Shown: in pieces, positions 23,071 through 35,465 of the stretch
Layout: each line of letters opens with the position of its first letter
Numbering within the stretch: position 1 is the first letter of the stretch
Assembly (NCBI GenBank): GCA_002989075.1
Contig: PSQN01000008.1
Span: forward strand, 404,861-468,860
Length of the DNA: 64,000 nucleotides
From: Arthonia radiata
Taxonomy: Eukaryota > Ascomycota > Arthoniomycetes > Arthoniales > Arthoniaceae
Direction: 5' to 3'
Translations under genes and position numbers: made by a program
The notes under the pieces: model-generated
What the model saw: only the letters and a program-made list of their open reading frames with translations
The model's database searches: none
Told to the model about the DNA's origin: nothing

Positions 23071-26000
23071 ATGGCTCCGGCGGCTGCCAGCAAGGCTGTT
23101 TACCTGCTCCCGTTGACAGACACCGGTGCACCTGATGTGCCTGGCAGTCACGCCTACGTCTACTTGCCGCCTCCTTCCGACCCTACCTACACAGTCCGGT
23201 TCTCTATTCAAGGCACAAGCTCCATATGCCGCAATGGTAGCTTTTGGACCAACATTCCAACCTCAGGCGAGCAATTTGAACGAACCAAATTCGGAGAATT
23301 CAAGTATGTTTCAGCCTCCACGAATGCCTCACAACCTCGATGAGGTGCTCTCCTCTCCGTCGTTGGGCGATACACGCGGCTTCAGGCTTCTCGCTGACCA
23401 TGGCGCAGGCTCAAACCAAGCTTCAACCGCTCCATCGACATCGACATTCCAATCACTATTGCGGGCGCCTTCTCATTCTTCGTCACCTATTCGCCGCTAC
23501 CAAAGCTCTCCGTCAAGTCTGCCGAGTCACCACCTCCTCCTACGAGGACGCCTCTATATTACATCGATGTCTGCCCCAAACTTTCCCTCAGAGGGGTCGA
23601 CATGCCGTTGGATGCTTTGTCGATCTTTTCCATATTGTCTAAGTTCATGGGCAAGTTCCCTGAGGATTGGAACAAGCATCTCAATGGCATTGGGCAGCGA
23701 GGCTACAATATGGTGCACTTCGCTCCTCTTATGCAGCGTGGTGACTCGAACTCGCCATACAGTCTCTACCATCAACTCATCTTTGAGAAAGAGCATTTTC
23801 CCAATGGCGAGGCGGACGTGGCGGACATGATATCGCGAATGGAGCGTGACTACGGCTTGCTGGCCATGACTGACGTTGTGCTCAACCATACGGCAAACAA
23901 TTCCTCATGGCTCGAAGATCATCCTGAGAGTGGCTACAACTTGGAGACAGCACCCTGGCTCGAACCGGCGTACGAATTGGACACCAAGATGTTAGCCTAC
24001 AGCGAACAGCTCGCTACCCTTGGGCTGCCAACCACAATTCATAGCGAAGGCGATCTCTCCAAGATCATGGACAGCGTCAAGTCAAAGGTCATTGCGGAAT
24101 TGAGGCTATGGGAGTACTACGTAGTCAATGTTCAACGTGACGCCATGGCCAGTGTGACGGCTTGGCGCGAGGGCAATGCAACTTTACCCACAGGTGGTTC
24201 AGGTCAGTCCGAAGGCACTATGACTGCCAATCCGCCGGCGTGCTCTCCAAGCCGTCTCAGACATTGTGTACAAGCGAGTATAACTGCTGACATCGCGTCC
24301 CAGGGGCCTCTGTTGATAGTGTCTTACAATGGTCACCGAAGAAAAGGGCTGATTGGGTCATTGACAACGCACTGCAGGGCAACGATAGGCTTGGTGAGCG
24401 GTTCAGACGGCGTGTAATGCCGCAGGTAAGCCGGCGTTGTTCATCTCAATCTGATTCCGCTTGAGAGGCAACTAGTGCCTCTACTCTACTTGGGTCGTAC
24501 TGACGCATTTTTCTCCAGGTCTCGGCTTCGCTTATCTCAGCTCAATTCGGGCAGTTCAGCAAATGTCCCGATGAGCATTCTGCGTATAACTTCATGCATG
24601 ACATACTCAACGAGGTCAATCTGCAGTACTACCGAGAATACGACGCCGACGTAGCAACGATCATGGACCAGATGTACAATCGCATCAAGTACCAGCGCCT
24701 GGACGATCAGGGTCAGTTGGACAGCATACTTCGTGCCATTTGCCTGCACCGGCTCGAAAGACACCCTATGCATCACGCGGCTACTTGCGTGAGTGCTGTT
24801 CAAGAACGTTTGTGCTGACGATTTTTAATGCAGGCCCAAAAGTTGGACCCATCAACCCTGCTCACCCGCTGATTGAATCATACTTTACGAGACTGCCGTT
24901 GAATGAAACCACCAAAAAGCATAACCCACGCAGTTTGGCACTGGTCAACAACGGCTGGATCTGGGTGAGTGTCGCGGGCTGTCTGGTGCTAGTCGATCAG
25001 CGTACTGACAAGCATGTAGGCGGCGGACGCAATGAAGGACAACGCCGGCTCATCTTCACGGGCCTACTTGAGGCGTGAAGTCATCCCATGGGGCGATTGC
25101 GTAAAGCTGCGATACGGTCAGTATTAAGCCTCCCGTCGGATCACTCCACCGCCGTCTCACTAGCCAGCTCAAGGACGATACCTTACATACATACTGACAT
25201 GTCTCGTGTAGGCACTGGTCCAAAGGATAGCCCATTCCTGTGGGACTTCATGGGCAAGTATGCGCGCCTCATGGCAAAACATTTTCACGCCTTTCGAATT
25301 GACAACTGCCATTCCACGCCCATTCATGTTGCCGAGTATATGCTGGACGAGGCCCGCAAGGTTCGTCCAAGCATTGCAATCATGGCTGAGCTCTTCAGCG
25401 GCAGTGAGAGTACCGACTATGCCTTTGTCAAACGCTTGGGATTGAGCGCTCTCATCCGAGAAGCCATGCAATGCTGGAGTCCAGCCGAGATCTCAAAGCT
25501 CATTCACATCAACAGTGGTATACCTATTGGCAGCTTTTCTTTGGATGAAGTCTCCAACACCGATATGGGCAATAGTCCTGAGTCAGATGCGTTACATCCA
25601 CCAGTACAACGCGAGCCTGTGCATCGCATCCGACAAAGCCAAGTGCACGCCTTGCTGTACGACTGCACTCATGACAACGAAACACCGGCGCAGCGTCGAG
25701 ATGTACGAGACACGCTGCCTAACGCTGCCCTCGTGGCTTTCTGTGCGTGCGCTACTGGAAGTGTCATGGGCTACGATGAGTTGTACAGTATCCTCATTGA
25801 CCTCGTCTGGGAAACAAGGCTGTATACATCTCAATACTCGGAGGGTCCTGTGGTGAGTTCGGGGTTTCCGCAATCTCAAATCTGCCCCAGTCCCAGAGTC
25901 CTTCTGCCGGCACTACCCGGACTTCATCGTTCGGGAATACATACACATACGCGTAGACGCTGTTTAATACGCATCGTGCTGACAGATTGGCGCGCAGGTG

Positions 26001-28787
26001 ACTCAACCAGAGAAGGGTGGGATTGGCGGCATCATGAAGCAGCTCAACCATATTCACACGATTCTTGGCCAGCAGGGCTTCGAGGAATCGTTTGTCGACC
26101 ATCGGGATCAGTACATCACGGTTCATCGAGTCGATCCTCGGACACGGAAGGGCTACTTTCTCATTGCCCATTCTGCATATCCCGGGTTTGGTGATGCCAC
26201 TCCATACTTCGAGCCTGTCCGTCTGGCTGGCAGCAAAGCGAAGCTTCTCGGCACGTGGTCATTGACCGCAGATGGAAGTGACGCTGCGAAGGCCAAGGTC
26301 CAGCAAGACAAGTCATATCTTCGTGGCCTGCCTGGAAGAGTGGACGAGCTGCACAGCGTCGCTGTCGACAATGCATTTAACGAGAGTATCATATCGATCA
26401 ACGGCAGTTTTCCAGCGGGCAGCATAGCTCTTGTTGAGACCTCACTTCCTGCGGCAGAGCATTCAGACGGTCTCGACAAGATGATGACCAGCGGTGCTCG
26501 GGCAGCCTTCAAAACCCTCAAACTGCGTGATCTCAACTTTGTTCTCTATCGGTAAGTTTCACAGCACTCACACATTCCCTCCTGTCGTTTATGACACGAT
26601 GATCGACGGCCAACGCGCTGGCGGATTTCCAAAGACTCTGCTTCGAAGTCTGGAGATCGTGTGGTGTTTGCTCCATGAGTTTATCTGTACTAACAACAAA
26701 CCCTCAGGTGTGACGCCGAGGAGCGTGAGATGAATGGCGGCAGAGATGGATGCTACAACGTTCCCAATTTTGGACCCCTTGTATATGCTGGATTGCAGGG
26801 CTGGTGGAGTGTCTTTCGGGACATTGTCCGCAACAACAACCTCGGACATCCTCTTTGCCAAAACATCCGCGACGGGCCGTGGGCCATGGACTACTGTGTA
26901 AATCGCTTGGACAAGATCTCGAAGATTGAGGGCTATGATCGCATCAGCGTCGTCGCAGACTGGTTGCGAAAACGGTTTCATGCTGTCCAAAAGCTGCCGA
27001 GCTTCCTGTGGCCACGCTACTTTGCGATGGTGATCCAGACGGCTTACAGCGCTGCTCGAGATCGCTCTATAGAGCAAATGAGCGAAGGCATCCAGACTGG
27101 CCCTCCGTTCCTCAAAGACCTGGCAATGGTCAGCGTTCAGATGTCCGGCATCTCAGAATCAGCATCCTTGTACCCAAAGCACATTGTACCCTGTCTGGCG
27201 GCTGGTCTACCTCACTTCGCAACGAGTTGGATGCGATGCTGGGGCCGTGATGTGTTCATCTCTCTTCGAGGCTTACTTCTTGGAACTGGTCGCTTTTCCA
27301 ACGCTCGCGAACACATTCTAGCCTTTGGCAGTGTGCTTAAGCATGGAATGATCCCCAACCTGCTTGGCTCTGGCAAGATTACTCGATACAACTCGCGAGA
27401 CTCCATCTGGTTCTATCTCCAATGCATTCAGGACTACACGAAGATGGCTCCGAACGGCATGCTGATCTTGCAAGACTCAATCAAGCGGCGATATCTCCCA
27501 TATGACGACACGTGGTTTCCTTGGGATGATCCTCGTGCGTATTCGAAGGTCTCTACGGTTGAGGAGATCATCCAGGAAGCTCTGCAGAGGCACGCGTCCG
27601 GCATGTCATTCCGTGAAGCCAACGCAGGACCCGGTATCGACTCACAGATGCGCGATCAAGGCTTCAACCTGGACATCCGCGTAGACTGGGAGAATGGCAT
27701 GGTCTTTGGCGGCAATCAGTTCAACTGTGGCACGTGGATGGACAAGATGGGCGAGAGCGAAAAGGCTGGCTCCAAAGGCGTCCCCGGTACTCCCCGTGAT
27801 GGCGCTGCAATCGAGATTATTGGGCTGCTGTACAGCACCTTGACGTGGCTATCCGAGATGCACGAGCGCGGTCAATTCAAACACGGCGGTGTCACCAAAG
27901 GCCCAACCGGATCGTTGGTCTCATACAAAGACTGGGCGGCCAAAATCCAGGTAAGTTGAGAGCCTCCACGCACCTCGACATATTTTCCTTGTTGGCATTC
28001 GAAGGAGCTAGCTGGATGGCGGCGCCTTAATTGCGGGCCCAAGCATTGCTGAACAAAGCTGGTGGTTTACTGACCGATGTCCATCTAGGCGAACTTCGAA
28101 CGCTGCTACTACATCCCTCTAGATTCTACATCCGACCCCGCCTACGATGTCAATCCCAAGGTTGTCCACAGACGCGGCATCTACAAAGATCTGTACCGCT
28201 CCGGCAAGGAGTTCGGGGACTACCAACTACGACCGAACTACCCAATAGCGATGACTGTCGCTCCTCAATTGTTCGATCCTGACCACGCTCTCCTGGCGTT
28301 GTCAATCATTGACTCAACACTGCTTGGACCTACTGGCATGGCGACGCTCGATCCTAGCGACTGGGGATACAGGCCAAACTACATCAACTCGGATGACTCG
28401 AGCGACTTTGCGGTTGCTAAAGGCCGCAACTACCACTCTGGACCTGAATGGATATGGCCTCGCGGCTTTTACCTGAGGGCATTGTTGCAGTTCGACCTGA
28501 ACCGGCGGACGACGCTCGAACAAAAGCTTGAAACGTATCAGCAGGTGACCCAGCGCCTAAATGGCTGCGTTGACATGATCCGGACTACGCCGTGGGCTGG
28601 GCTCGCAGAACTGACCAACCAAAACGGAAGCTTCTGTGCTGATTCCTGTCCGTCGCAGGCTTGGTCTGCTAGCTGCATGATCGACCTATTTCACGATGCC
28701 CAGCAGGCATCAATGCGTGATTTGGAGGACGAGCATGGGGCGGTGACAGCCGGCACGAAGTTGGCCAGCACCTCCGTGAGCCATTGA
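23071..28787 (+). CDS. GDB1: glycogen debranching enzyme (4-alpha-glucanotransferase / amylo-alpha-1,6-glucosidase)
   Basis: Ten exons: 23071-23303, 23409-24202, 24304-24425, 24519-24711, 24834-24964, 25020-25116, 25212-25852, 25986-26551, 26708-27950, 28089-28787; 1,572 residues in frame, the normal size. The N-terminal GH13 half shows NMVHFAPLMQRGDSNSPYSL, MTDVVLNHTANNS, FHAFRIDNCHSTP (catalytic Asp) and IMAELFSGS (catalytic Glu). The C-terminal GH133 half has CLAAGLPHFATSWMRCWGRDVFISLRGLLL, FGGNQFNCGTWMDKMGES and WPRGFYLRALL. The enzyme moves maltosyl/maltotriosyl units off branch stubs and cleaves the remaining alpha-1,6 glucose in glycogen. The nine introns were fixed by family conservation; the junctions near 25,853 and 24,203 rest on phase as well as motif. 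Confidence 0.96.
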
Positions 28788-30192
28788 TTTCGGCAAGTTC
28801 AGGGAATGGGCATTGCACACTGTGATTTGAGACCAGCAGGGATGATACGAACGTGCTGCGACGACAGACTAGAACGGGCAACGAAACCTTGTACACACAC
28901 ACACACATAGAAGCACCTAATGATGAAACCTATAAATACGCTCAGGTCGCTTTCCAAATTTCGGGATGCCTTTTGCTAGCTATTGCTCCTGTCATGTTTT
29001 CAGGAGCATTAGCACTGAGCAGAGCCTCGGTGAGGGATAAGCAATTGCCATTTCTTGAGCAGAGTCAGCCACGCCAGCTCTTTGAGATTTCTACGCCTAG
29101 CACGAAGATCTGACAGCTCCTGCGCCTACGCTCGACATCTGGCGCGTCTACCCTTGAAATAGCCTGCCGTCTCGGGGGTCGGCATCGTGAATGCGCGCGT
29201 TTTGCGGTCGGCAACCGATCCTGATATGCACCATCAGCCCTATGCGCACAGACCAGGTCTGTGATATCAACAGAAAACGCGTTTCTATTTTCACGTTTGA
29301 CTTCCTCAACTCTTTCCCTTCGCTTCTAGACGAAGCCGAAAGTCTACGTTCTTCGTGATACAATCTCTTGGTGTCTGCCCTGTCTTATGCTGTGTAGATT
29401 GATGGCGTCAGAACCGGACTTCCCAAGAGACGAGGTGGTGAGTGCTTCGTGGAGATGCATGATCTGTGAGAATACAGAGTAGACAGGTCGGCGCTTGCGC
29501 TTGGCCAGTGCTATCGTAGACGTCTCAAAGCATCTCGAATGCTTCTTTTCAAGCTCGACATGCTCCACTTTGCAAGCTTTGCAACCTTCGAACGCCGCTT
29601 TATCAGACAATGGATCGGATTCCGCTCTCGTTCTTCGCGCTCGTCATATCTCCAACCCAGTCCAACCGGCAACTCACCCGCTCCATACAACTCGTTTTGA
29701 CAACGCGTCAGATTTGGTGTGCTTGGCAGCTATTGAGCAACAAAAAAGCGTGGCTTTTCAGCGAGTGGCAGGCGCGAATTCCTCGAGCGATCTGCCGCAG
29801 CTCCTTCCCCTTGCTCTGCATAGCTTCCTCTCGCAAACTGTCGACGTTCGCCAACATCAAAGACGAGACCGTATTGTTTGCGTACTGCATTACCCTTGCT
29901 GTTGTCAGAACAGCTCTACACCGCGCGAAATAGCATTCTGTCGTTTTTTCATTGCTTGTTGACAATCTTATCATCAAGACCGTCAAATCAAGAATCGTAT
30001 CAACTATTAACAAAGACTGAGTCACATCTAAATCAGAAAATTGCACAACAAACAGTCCAGCTCGTTCACACCTTGAGGCAAACTATTACTAGTGCCACTG
30101 ACCGCACAACCGAGCGATCAGCCTTTGTCTCCACGTTGCTGCCGGCTTGGGCAACTCGCTTGCTTCTTTGTCCTCCCACAGTCCAGCTTCAC
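28788..30192. other. long intergenic region, likely PRM10 leader
   Basis: 1.4 kb. It has a short CA run at about 28,893-28,907. The frame used by the next gene stays open from 29,878 but has no ATG before 30,193, so this part is probably 5' untranslated leader. Frames at 29,344-29,962 on both strands overlap each other and show no family pattern. Confidence 0.4.
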
Positions 30193-33033
30193 ATGGCTTT
30201 CAACGCAGACAACTATGGATCTTCCGATGATCTCATACATAATGTCTCAGGCCCGAACACGGATGGGACGTCAACGCCATCTGGTTACTACGATATCCCA
30301 TCCGAGATGAGTGGACCAGGTCGACCCAAGAAGAACGTCAAATGGTCAATGGGAGGTGACGAGTCGACTGAGGAGCGCAGCGCCGCTGGAACGCCCGCCA
30401 ACGTTCTATCAGAAGGGAGGGACATAACTGAGGACGCAGTACAGCATCCATCAGCCGACGACTCTGGTGAAGCGCTGGCGGACGCTCAGGAGCATGTGGA
30501 ACTACGAAACCAACTGCAGCGCATTCTCTCCCATCCAAGCTCAACCCCCAGTGATCAGGATCATCGGCCTATTCAAGAGGTTCCCCTCCCAAGCGACCAC
30601 CTGACACGTAGCAAACCACGATCGGCACTCAGAAGTGGCACCTCAACCCCAATCGTAACCGTTAGCCCGCCACCCGAGCGCGACGAAGACATCGCAGACG
30701 TACAAGACAAGACCAGGTCCGCAAACCGGGCTAAGAAGAATGCAGAGGATTTGTCCAGGAATCTTGCCGAGGACGACGGACGTGACCGCTACCGGCGGAG
30801 TAGTTGGCGCGTTCTCTTGCCCACAAGGAAGGATCGAAGTAGCAACAGCTCACCGTCCCGACGCTTGTCCAATTTGTACCATGACGGCGACGAAGGACTC
30901 GAATCTGGCCAGGTGACACCCTTTGCTGGCGACGACTTTGATTATGTGAGAAGACCATCGCAATATCGGCTCGCTGGCCTATCTGCCCGGCAGATGGACG
31001 AGGACGCATCTCGACCCAGTCGGCGCAGTAGTACTGAATCAGAACCTCCATCACCTGGAGGCCTTGCACGACGCCCTGGTTGGCTGAACAGCCCACGTGG
31101 ATCCATCTCCTCTATCGCCGGTCTCATTCAATCTTCCTCGGCACAGCTTGGTGCCTTTGGCGGGAGCGGTATTTCGAGGAAGATCAATGACACTTCACGT
31201 CTTAACAGACCAGAGTTGCCGCGGTCACAAAGCGACTCCCGTGATGCTCCCAACCTCTACGCCTCGTCCATTGCGCGGCATAGTAGTAGTAATCTTCTTC
31301 ATGGACTCGACAATCTGTACCAGAAGGCCGTTGCTCCCGCCAAAAAGAAGAAGCGCCAGGATATCGACATCCGTATCAAGCTTCATATTAAGGAGACTCA
31401 GCTTCGACAGCGCTATCTTTGCAGGCTTTGCCGAGCTTTGATGGAGTATGGTGCGCCAACGCATCGTCTCGAGAGCTACATGAGCAACAGCTCCCGCGTC
31501 CTCGACATCGAGGCCCATTGGCTGTACCTTCCTGGCTGCATGATCGTATCGTTCGACGACTCACGAACTCACACTAGTGAGGTTAAGCTCGTGAGAGTTG
31601 CTGAAGGCGTTGACCTTGGGAAGCTGCGAGACACCCATGATGCTTACAAACAGGTCGTTCATGATGAGATTGGTGTGGATGAGGCCATGGCAAAGCTGAC
31701 CGCGATTCGAGACAAGCCCAAAAAATTTCACACTGCTGTATCCATCCTTGCGCATGGCGTTGCAAGCGCAGCCGTGGCGCCGTTCGCGTTCAAAGCCAAC
31801 TTCATCGACTTGCCTATCGCATTCCTACTTGGGATCTTGCTCGGCGTACTACGATTGTACCTGGCCCCCAAGTCCGAGTTGTATTCTAGCATCTTCGAAG
31901 TCTTCTCGGTGGTCGCCACCAGCGCAATCGCCCGTGCTGTTGGCTCTATCCGCAACGGCGAGCTGTTCTGCTTCTCGGCGCTTGCCCAGTCATCCATCGC
32001 CTTGATCCTCCCGGGGTACATTGTACTGTGCGGAGCTCTAGAACTACAGACCAGGTCACTCGTTGCAGGGTCTGTGCGTTTGGTGTATGCGATCATCTAC
32101 TCCCTGTTCATTGGGTTTGGACTCACGATCGGGACGGCTATTGTTGGTTGGGCTAACCACGCAGCGACCTCGGAGTCAACATGCCAGAAGCCAATGACCG
32201 GTTACTGGTATTTCTTCTTCGTCCCATTGTTCGCCGTCTGCTTGATGATCATTAATCAAGCGAAGTGGAAGCAGATGCCCATCATGACCCTCATCGCTTG
32301 CACGGGATATTTCATCAGTTTCACCTTCTCCAAGTATCTGCCCAACAATGCTTCAGTCTCCTCGGCCGGCGCTGCTGTTGGTATCAGCGTCCTAGCGAAC
32401 ATCTACAGTCGTCTAGGAGACAGACTTGACAAGCCTGCCGAAAAGGTCATCAACAAGCTCAAGGTCGCCCTTACTGGGAATGTCAAAAAGACAGACGAAG
32501 AGAACCAGACCGAGAAGCAGCCACAACCATCCGCGAACGGTCACAAGCGCTTAAACTCGGTCGCCTCCGCGGCGAGCGACGTCAGCCTGGCAGATCTACC
32601 AGCAAGAAGCACGATGGACGACGAACACCACACTGGCGAGGATCCCAACCACAGCTCCCGCAATGGCATGAACGGTGACCATGCGGATCGCCCCAAAGTC
32701 AAGGTGAACTACTCGCCAGCTGCTGCTGCGATGCTGCCAGCCATCTTCGTGCTTGTGCCAAGTGGGCTGTCTGTGTCTGGATCTCTTGTTCAGGGCATTA
32801 CTAGTGCCAACGACCTCACTCATAACACGACAAGCGCCACCAGCGCAGACCCTGCAGCGGGTATGACCGGTCTCGCTAGTAGCACAGCGTTCACTGTGGG
32901 TCTCAACGTTGTGCAGGTGGCTATTGGCATTACTGTAGGGCTGTTCATTGGCACCTTGTTCGTGTATCCTTTCGGCAAAGGAGGGAAGTGGGGTTCGTCG
33001 AAGAAGACGAGGAGTGGGCTCTTCACATTTTGA
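30193..33033 (+). CDS. PRM10: ThrE-domain (DUF1212) membrane protein, PRM10-like
   Basis: One exon, 946 residues from the first in-frame ATG. Residues 1 to about 380 are disordered and charged, rich in Ser/Pro/Arg. The ThrE domain starts near 385 with LCRLCRALMEYGAPTHRLESYM, a family hallmark, followed by HWLYLPGCMIVSF and about ten hydrophobic helices (for example SILAHGVASAAVAPFAF, LPIAFLLGILLGVL, SIALILPGYIVLCG, YWYFFFVPLFAVCLMII, and a C-terminal pair around AAAMLPAIFVLVPSG and VGLNVVQVAIGITVGLFIG). A hydrophilic loop of about 120 residues splits the last helices. The bacterial relatives export threonine/serine; yeast Prm10 is pheromone-regulated with unknown substrate. Transport of small polar metabolites is inference. 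Confidence 0.9.
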   Translation: MAFNADNYGSSDDLIHNVSGPNTDGTSTPSGYYDIPSEMSGPGRPKKNVKWSMGGDESTEERSAAGTPANVLSEGRDITEDAVQHPSADDSGEALADAQEHVELRNQLQRILSHPSSTPSDQDHRPIQEVPLPSDHLTRSKPRSALRSGTSTPIVTVSPPPERDEDIADVQDKTRSANRAKKNAEDLSRNLAEDDGRDRYRRSSWRVLLPTRKDRSSNSSPSRRLSNLYHDGDEGLESGQVTPFAGDDFDYVRRPSQYRLAGLSARQMDEDASRPSRRSSTESEPPSPGGLARRPGWLNSPRGSISSIAGLIQSSSAQLGAFGGSGISRKINDTSRLNRPELPRSQSDSRDAPNLYASSIARHSSSNLLHGLDNLYQKAVAPAKKKKRQDIDIRIKLHIKETQLRQRYLCRLCRALMEYGAPTHRLESYMSNSSRVLDIEAHWLYLPGCMIVSFDDSRTHTSEVKLVRVAEGVDLGKLRDTHDAYKQVVHDEIGVDEAMAKLTAIRDKPKKFHTAVSILAHGVASAAVAPFAFKANFIDLPIAFLLGILLGVLRLYLAPKSELYSSIFEVFSVVATSAIARAVGSIRNGELFCFSALAQSSIALILPGYIVLCGALELQTRSLVAGSVRLVYAIIYSLFIGFGLTIGTAIVGWANHAATSESTCQKPMTGYWYFFFVPLFAVCLMIINQAKWKQMPIMTLIACTGYFISFTFSKYLPNNASVSSAGAAVGISVLANIYSRLGDRLDKPAEKVINKLKVALTGNVKKTDEENQTEKQPQPSANGHKRLNSVASAASDVSLADLPARSTMDDEHHTGEDPNHSSRNGMNGDHADRPKVKVNYSPAAAAMLPAIFVLVPSGLSVSGSLVQGITSANDLTHNTTSATSADPAAGMTGLASSTAFTVGLNVVQVAIGITVGLFIGTLFVYPFGKGGKWGSSKKTRSGLFTF

Positions 33034-33537
33034 GCGGGGTTGCGGACGATGCCACTGCGTGGCTGCGTAGGTGGAGGTGGTCTCGGTCATGCAGGGTTGA
33101 CGGATGTACAGGCGTGCTGTGTGAATAGCGCGGTGTTGGAGGCATTGTCTGATAGGTTCAACTATTTTAGATCTGTCTATGCGATCACTATTGTAATCAC
33201 TCCAAGGGCACAAGCGTGTTATTTGACATCCTGTCATTTTGCTTGACGCTATGCTCCCTTGCTTGTTAATACTCTTCTACCATGCAGCGGAATGCCATTA
33301 GGCGAGCCAAGGTGGTCACGCATTCCGGGACCGGACTTGAGACGCCGCGCCTGGACTGAGGGATTTCGATTGATCGCAGGATGCGGCTGAACGACTTCAG
33401 GGTCTCGCCGCGCTTATGGGGAGCCTCGTCGCTGCATAGATCGCAGCTCGACGCTTGGGTGTCGCTATCCCATCCCATGATTGCAGGAGGTCCCAATCTT
33501 TCATTGATCCTGCCGCCAGCAGCACACTGATATTATT
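33034..33537. other. intergenic, no gene seen
   Basis: 504 bp between PRM10 and the Cys-rich protein gene. The true first exon of the Cys-rich protein could lie here; none is clear. Confidence 0.35.
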
Positions 33538-34320
33538 ATGCACGTCCCAGCCTTCCCGATCCCAAGGGCAGCGCCCATTCAAGATGCCAAATCCTCCTGC
33601 CGGCCCACAGCGAAGCTGCCACCGCCCCAAAAGGGCCATCCAAAACCCCCCAAAAGGACCAGCGCCACATCCAGCAAGAAAACGTCGTCAACGGCCAGGG
33701 CGACGTCCCGGACAGCTACCCTTCCCAGCCCTTCAAGTATGCTCACAACTGCCATGTCAATTTCAGCCGTTTCGCGCGCCAACGGCCAGTCCGAGGGCAC
33801 AAGCTGTTTTCCGCTTACGGTGTGTGTGGATAAAATCTTGAGCTGTGCGCCGAGTAGTTATGTGAGATACGGCGGGTGAGTAGCCACTGCGTGTCGCGCC
33901 TGGGGCGACGCACTGAGCTTGTGGGATTGACATTATTGCAGCTGCTATGACACATGCTCGCCTACTTCCATCACTACGCCGACCTGCGGTGCAGAGGCGC
34001 AGGCGAATAACGCGCAGGCCATGGCCGCCGCAGCCACCGCGTCAAGTGATGGGACGGTCATCAGCGCTACTACCACATCCTTCTCGGGCGCCGTCGCGGG
34101 AAGTGCAGCCACGGTAAATGGGGTCGCGGTAACGGGGTTTCATGTCCTTTCGAGCGAGGCAAGAATGACGGGAGCGAGCGGGAGTCGTCCGACTTCAGAG
34201 CCAGATTTATTATCAATCAATGACTTGGACGGGTTGTGGACGAAAGCACAGGAAGAGATCGGAGAAGGCGTTGAATGGATTCGGGAGTTCGTCGAAGATG
34301 GGGCATGGGGTTGGGAGTAG
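33538..34320 (+). CDS. Cys-rich hypothetical protein, 5' end uncertain
   Basis: Best model has two exons, 33538-33875 and 33942-34320 (GTGAGT donor, TTGCAG acceptor), 238 residues. The convincing part is the spliced Cys block CFPLTVCVDKILSCAPSSYVRYGGCYDTC at about residues 90-118 (shown here as its pattern C-x5-C-x6-C-x9-C-x3-C), then a further Cys in TPTCG. A CVD...YGGCYD..C arrangement occurs in small secreted fungal proteins. The upstream part is Lys/Pro/Thr-rich, lacks a signal peptide and may be mis-modelled; the gene probably has another first exon. The Ala/Ser/Thr-rich middle and acidic Trp-ending tail are unique. Confidence 0.45.
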
Positions 34321-34629
34321 CATAGCGTGCTATCGATGAGTGGCTTACCGCCCGGCGAAATACGATATTTGTACCGTTAGCTGTCTGGAACACTTCGGAT
34401 GAGTAAAAAGCTTGGCGATATAAACATGACGATCGGTGCTCAGACGCTCGTCAGGCAATCTTTTAAGGCTTCAGTCAACAGAAGTCGCATATGCTCATGG
34501 ATATATGCTTGCTGACTACATCATTGTCAGCTACGAAAAGTGTTCGTCAACTGCAATTAGCTTGTCCGCAAGCTCGATCGGGAAACCGAGCAGGCTGAGC
34601 TCGCTGCCACGCTGCGTTCGACATACAGA
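34321..34629. other. intergenic, no gene seen
   Basis: 309 bp between two plus-strand genes; nothing recognised. Confidence 0.4.
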
Positions 34630-35337
34630 ATGTTAAGTATAACTGTCAACGCACGCCCGGTGAGGGCCGCCTTCCCTTTCGAAAGGCTCCCAACAGAGAT
34701 TCAAATCGGCGTCTTGAAGTGTGCGGGTCTGATCATCGCACCAACGGATCGTGAGCACGATCCCAGGTTGGGTGAGCGCCGGAGCTTGAGTTTCGACTAC
34801 CGACGGCGCAATCGCGAATTGAGAAACAATTGCTGCAATCTCAGAGTGTGGCGTTGTGACAGAACGTGTCCATGCGTGGACGAGCCCGAATGTGCGCGGT
34901 CGTGCACTTGCCTCCGAGTGCCGTGGGCGTTATTCCAAGTGTCGCCCTCTTTACATGATCTCGCAATGCGAACCTTTTATGGACAAAACCGCTTTCATAT
35001 CATCGGCTTGAATACGCCTGACTGTCGCTGGCTTGTCAAGCGCCAACATCATGTACAGCTCATCAACGATCTCGAGATATTCGGGGTCGCGCCAAGTACC
35101 GATCAGTCCTCGAAACAATGGCTTGAGGTCATGGTGCTCCTCTGCGAACTCGGCAAGCCAAGCCTCAAGGCTAGAATAACAATTCTCCCATCCTTTCTGC
35201 AGCGCCGTGAGGTGGCTCGCGTGCGAATGCAGCGTTTCCTCGCGGAATTAAAGCATTGGCTGGAAGATCAAACACCTCAGAGGGCACTCAACTTCACCGT
35301 CACTATCGGGAAAGGGTTTCCGGGTTATGAGGACTAA
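34630..35337 (+). CDS. F-box-like hypothetical protein
   Basis: One exon, 235 residues. The start region FPFERLPTEIQIGVLKCAGLI resembles the first helix of fungal F-box domains (P-x-E-I/L...). A Cys-rich patch follows at about 75-100 (CCNLRVWRCDRTCPCVDEPECARSC pattern; several Cys pairs), then FQVSPSLHDLAMRTFYGQNRFHI, a stretch common in large dothideomycete families of F-box-like proteins of unknown role. No repeats for substrate binding are seen. F-box proteins recruit targets to SCF ubiquitin ligases; that role here is inference. Ends 128 bp from the convergent RIB7. Confidence 0.55.
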   Translation: MLSITVNARPVRAAFPFERLPTEIQIGVLKCAGLIIAPTDREHDPRLGERRSLSFDYRRRNRELRNNCCNLRVWRCDRTCPCVDEPECARSCTCLRVPWALFQVSPSLHDLAMRTFYGQNRFHIIGLNTPDCRWLVKRQHHVQLINDLEIFGVAPSTDQSSKQWLEVMVLLCELGKPSLKARITILPSFLQRREVARVRMQRFLAELKHWLEDQTPQRALNFTVTIGKGFPGYED

Positions 35338-35465
35338 CTTCGTTTAACAGACAGCAGCAACACAGCACTGAGCCCATATGAACACTTACCCATGAAGCGC
35401 GGTGATGGTGTGAGAGTATGCTATGTTAATGATTCAGCCATACTCGTGGCAACAGACCATTCACA

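Noticed and set aside
28893-28907. CA dinucleotide run
   Set aside because: Too short (about seven units) to report as more than background.
29344-29962. Open frames on both strands before PRM10
   Set aside because: Overlap one another, have no family pattern, and lie in what looks like the PRM10 leader.
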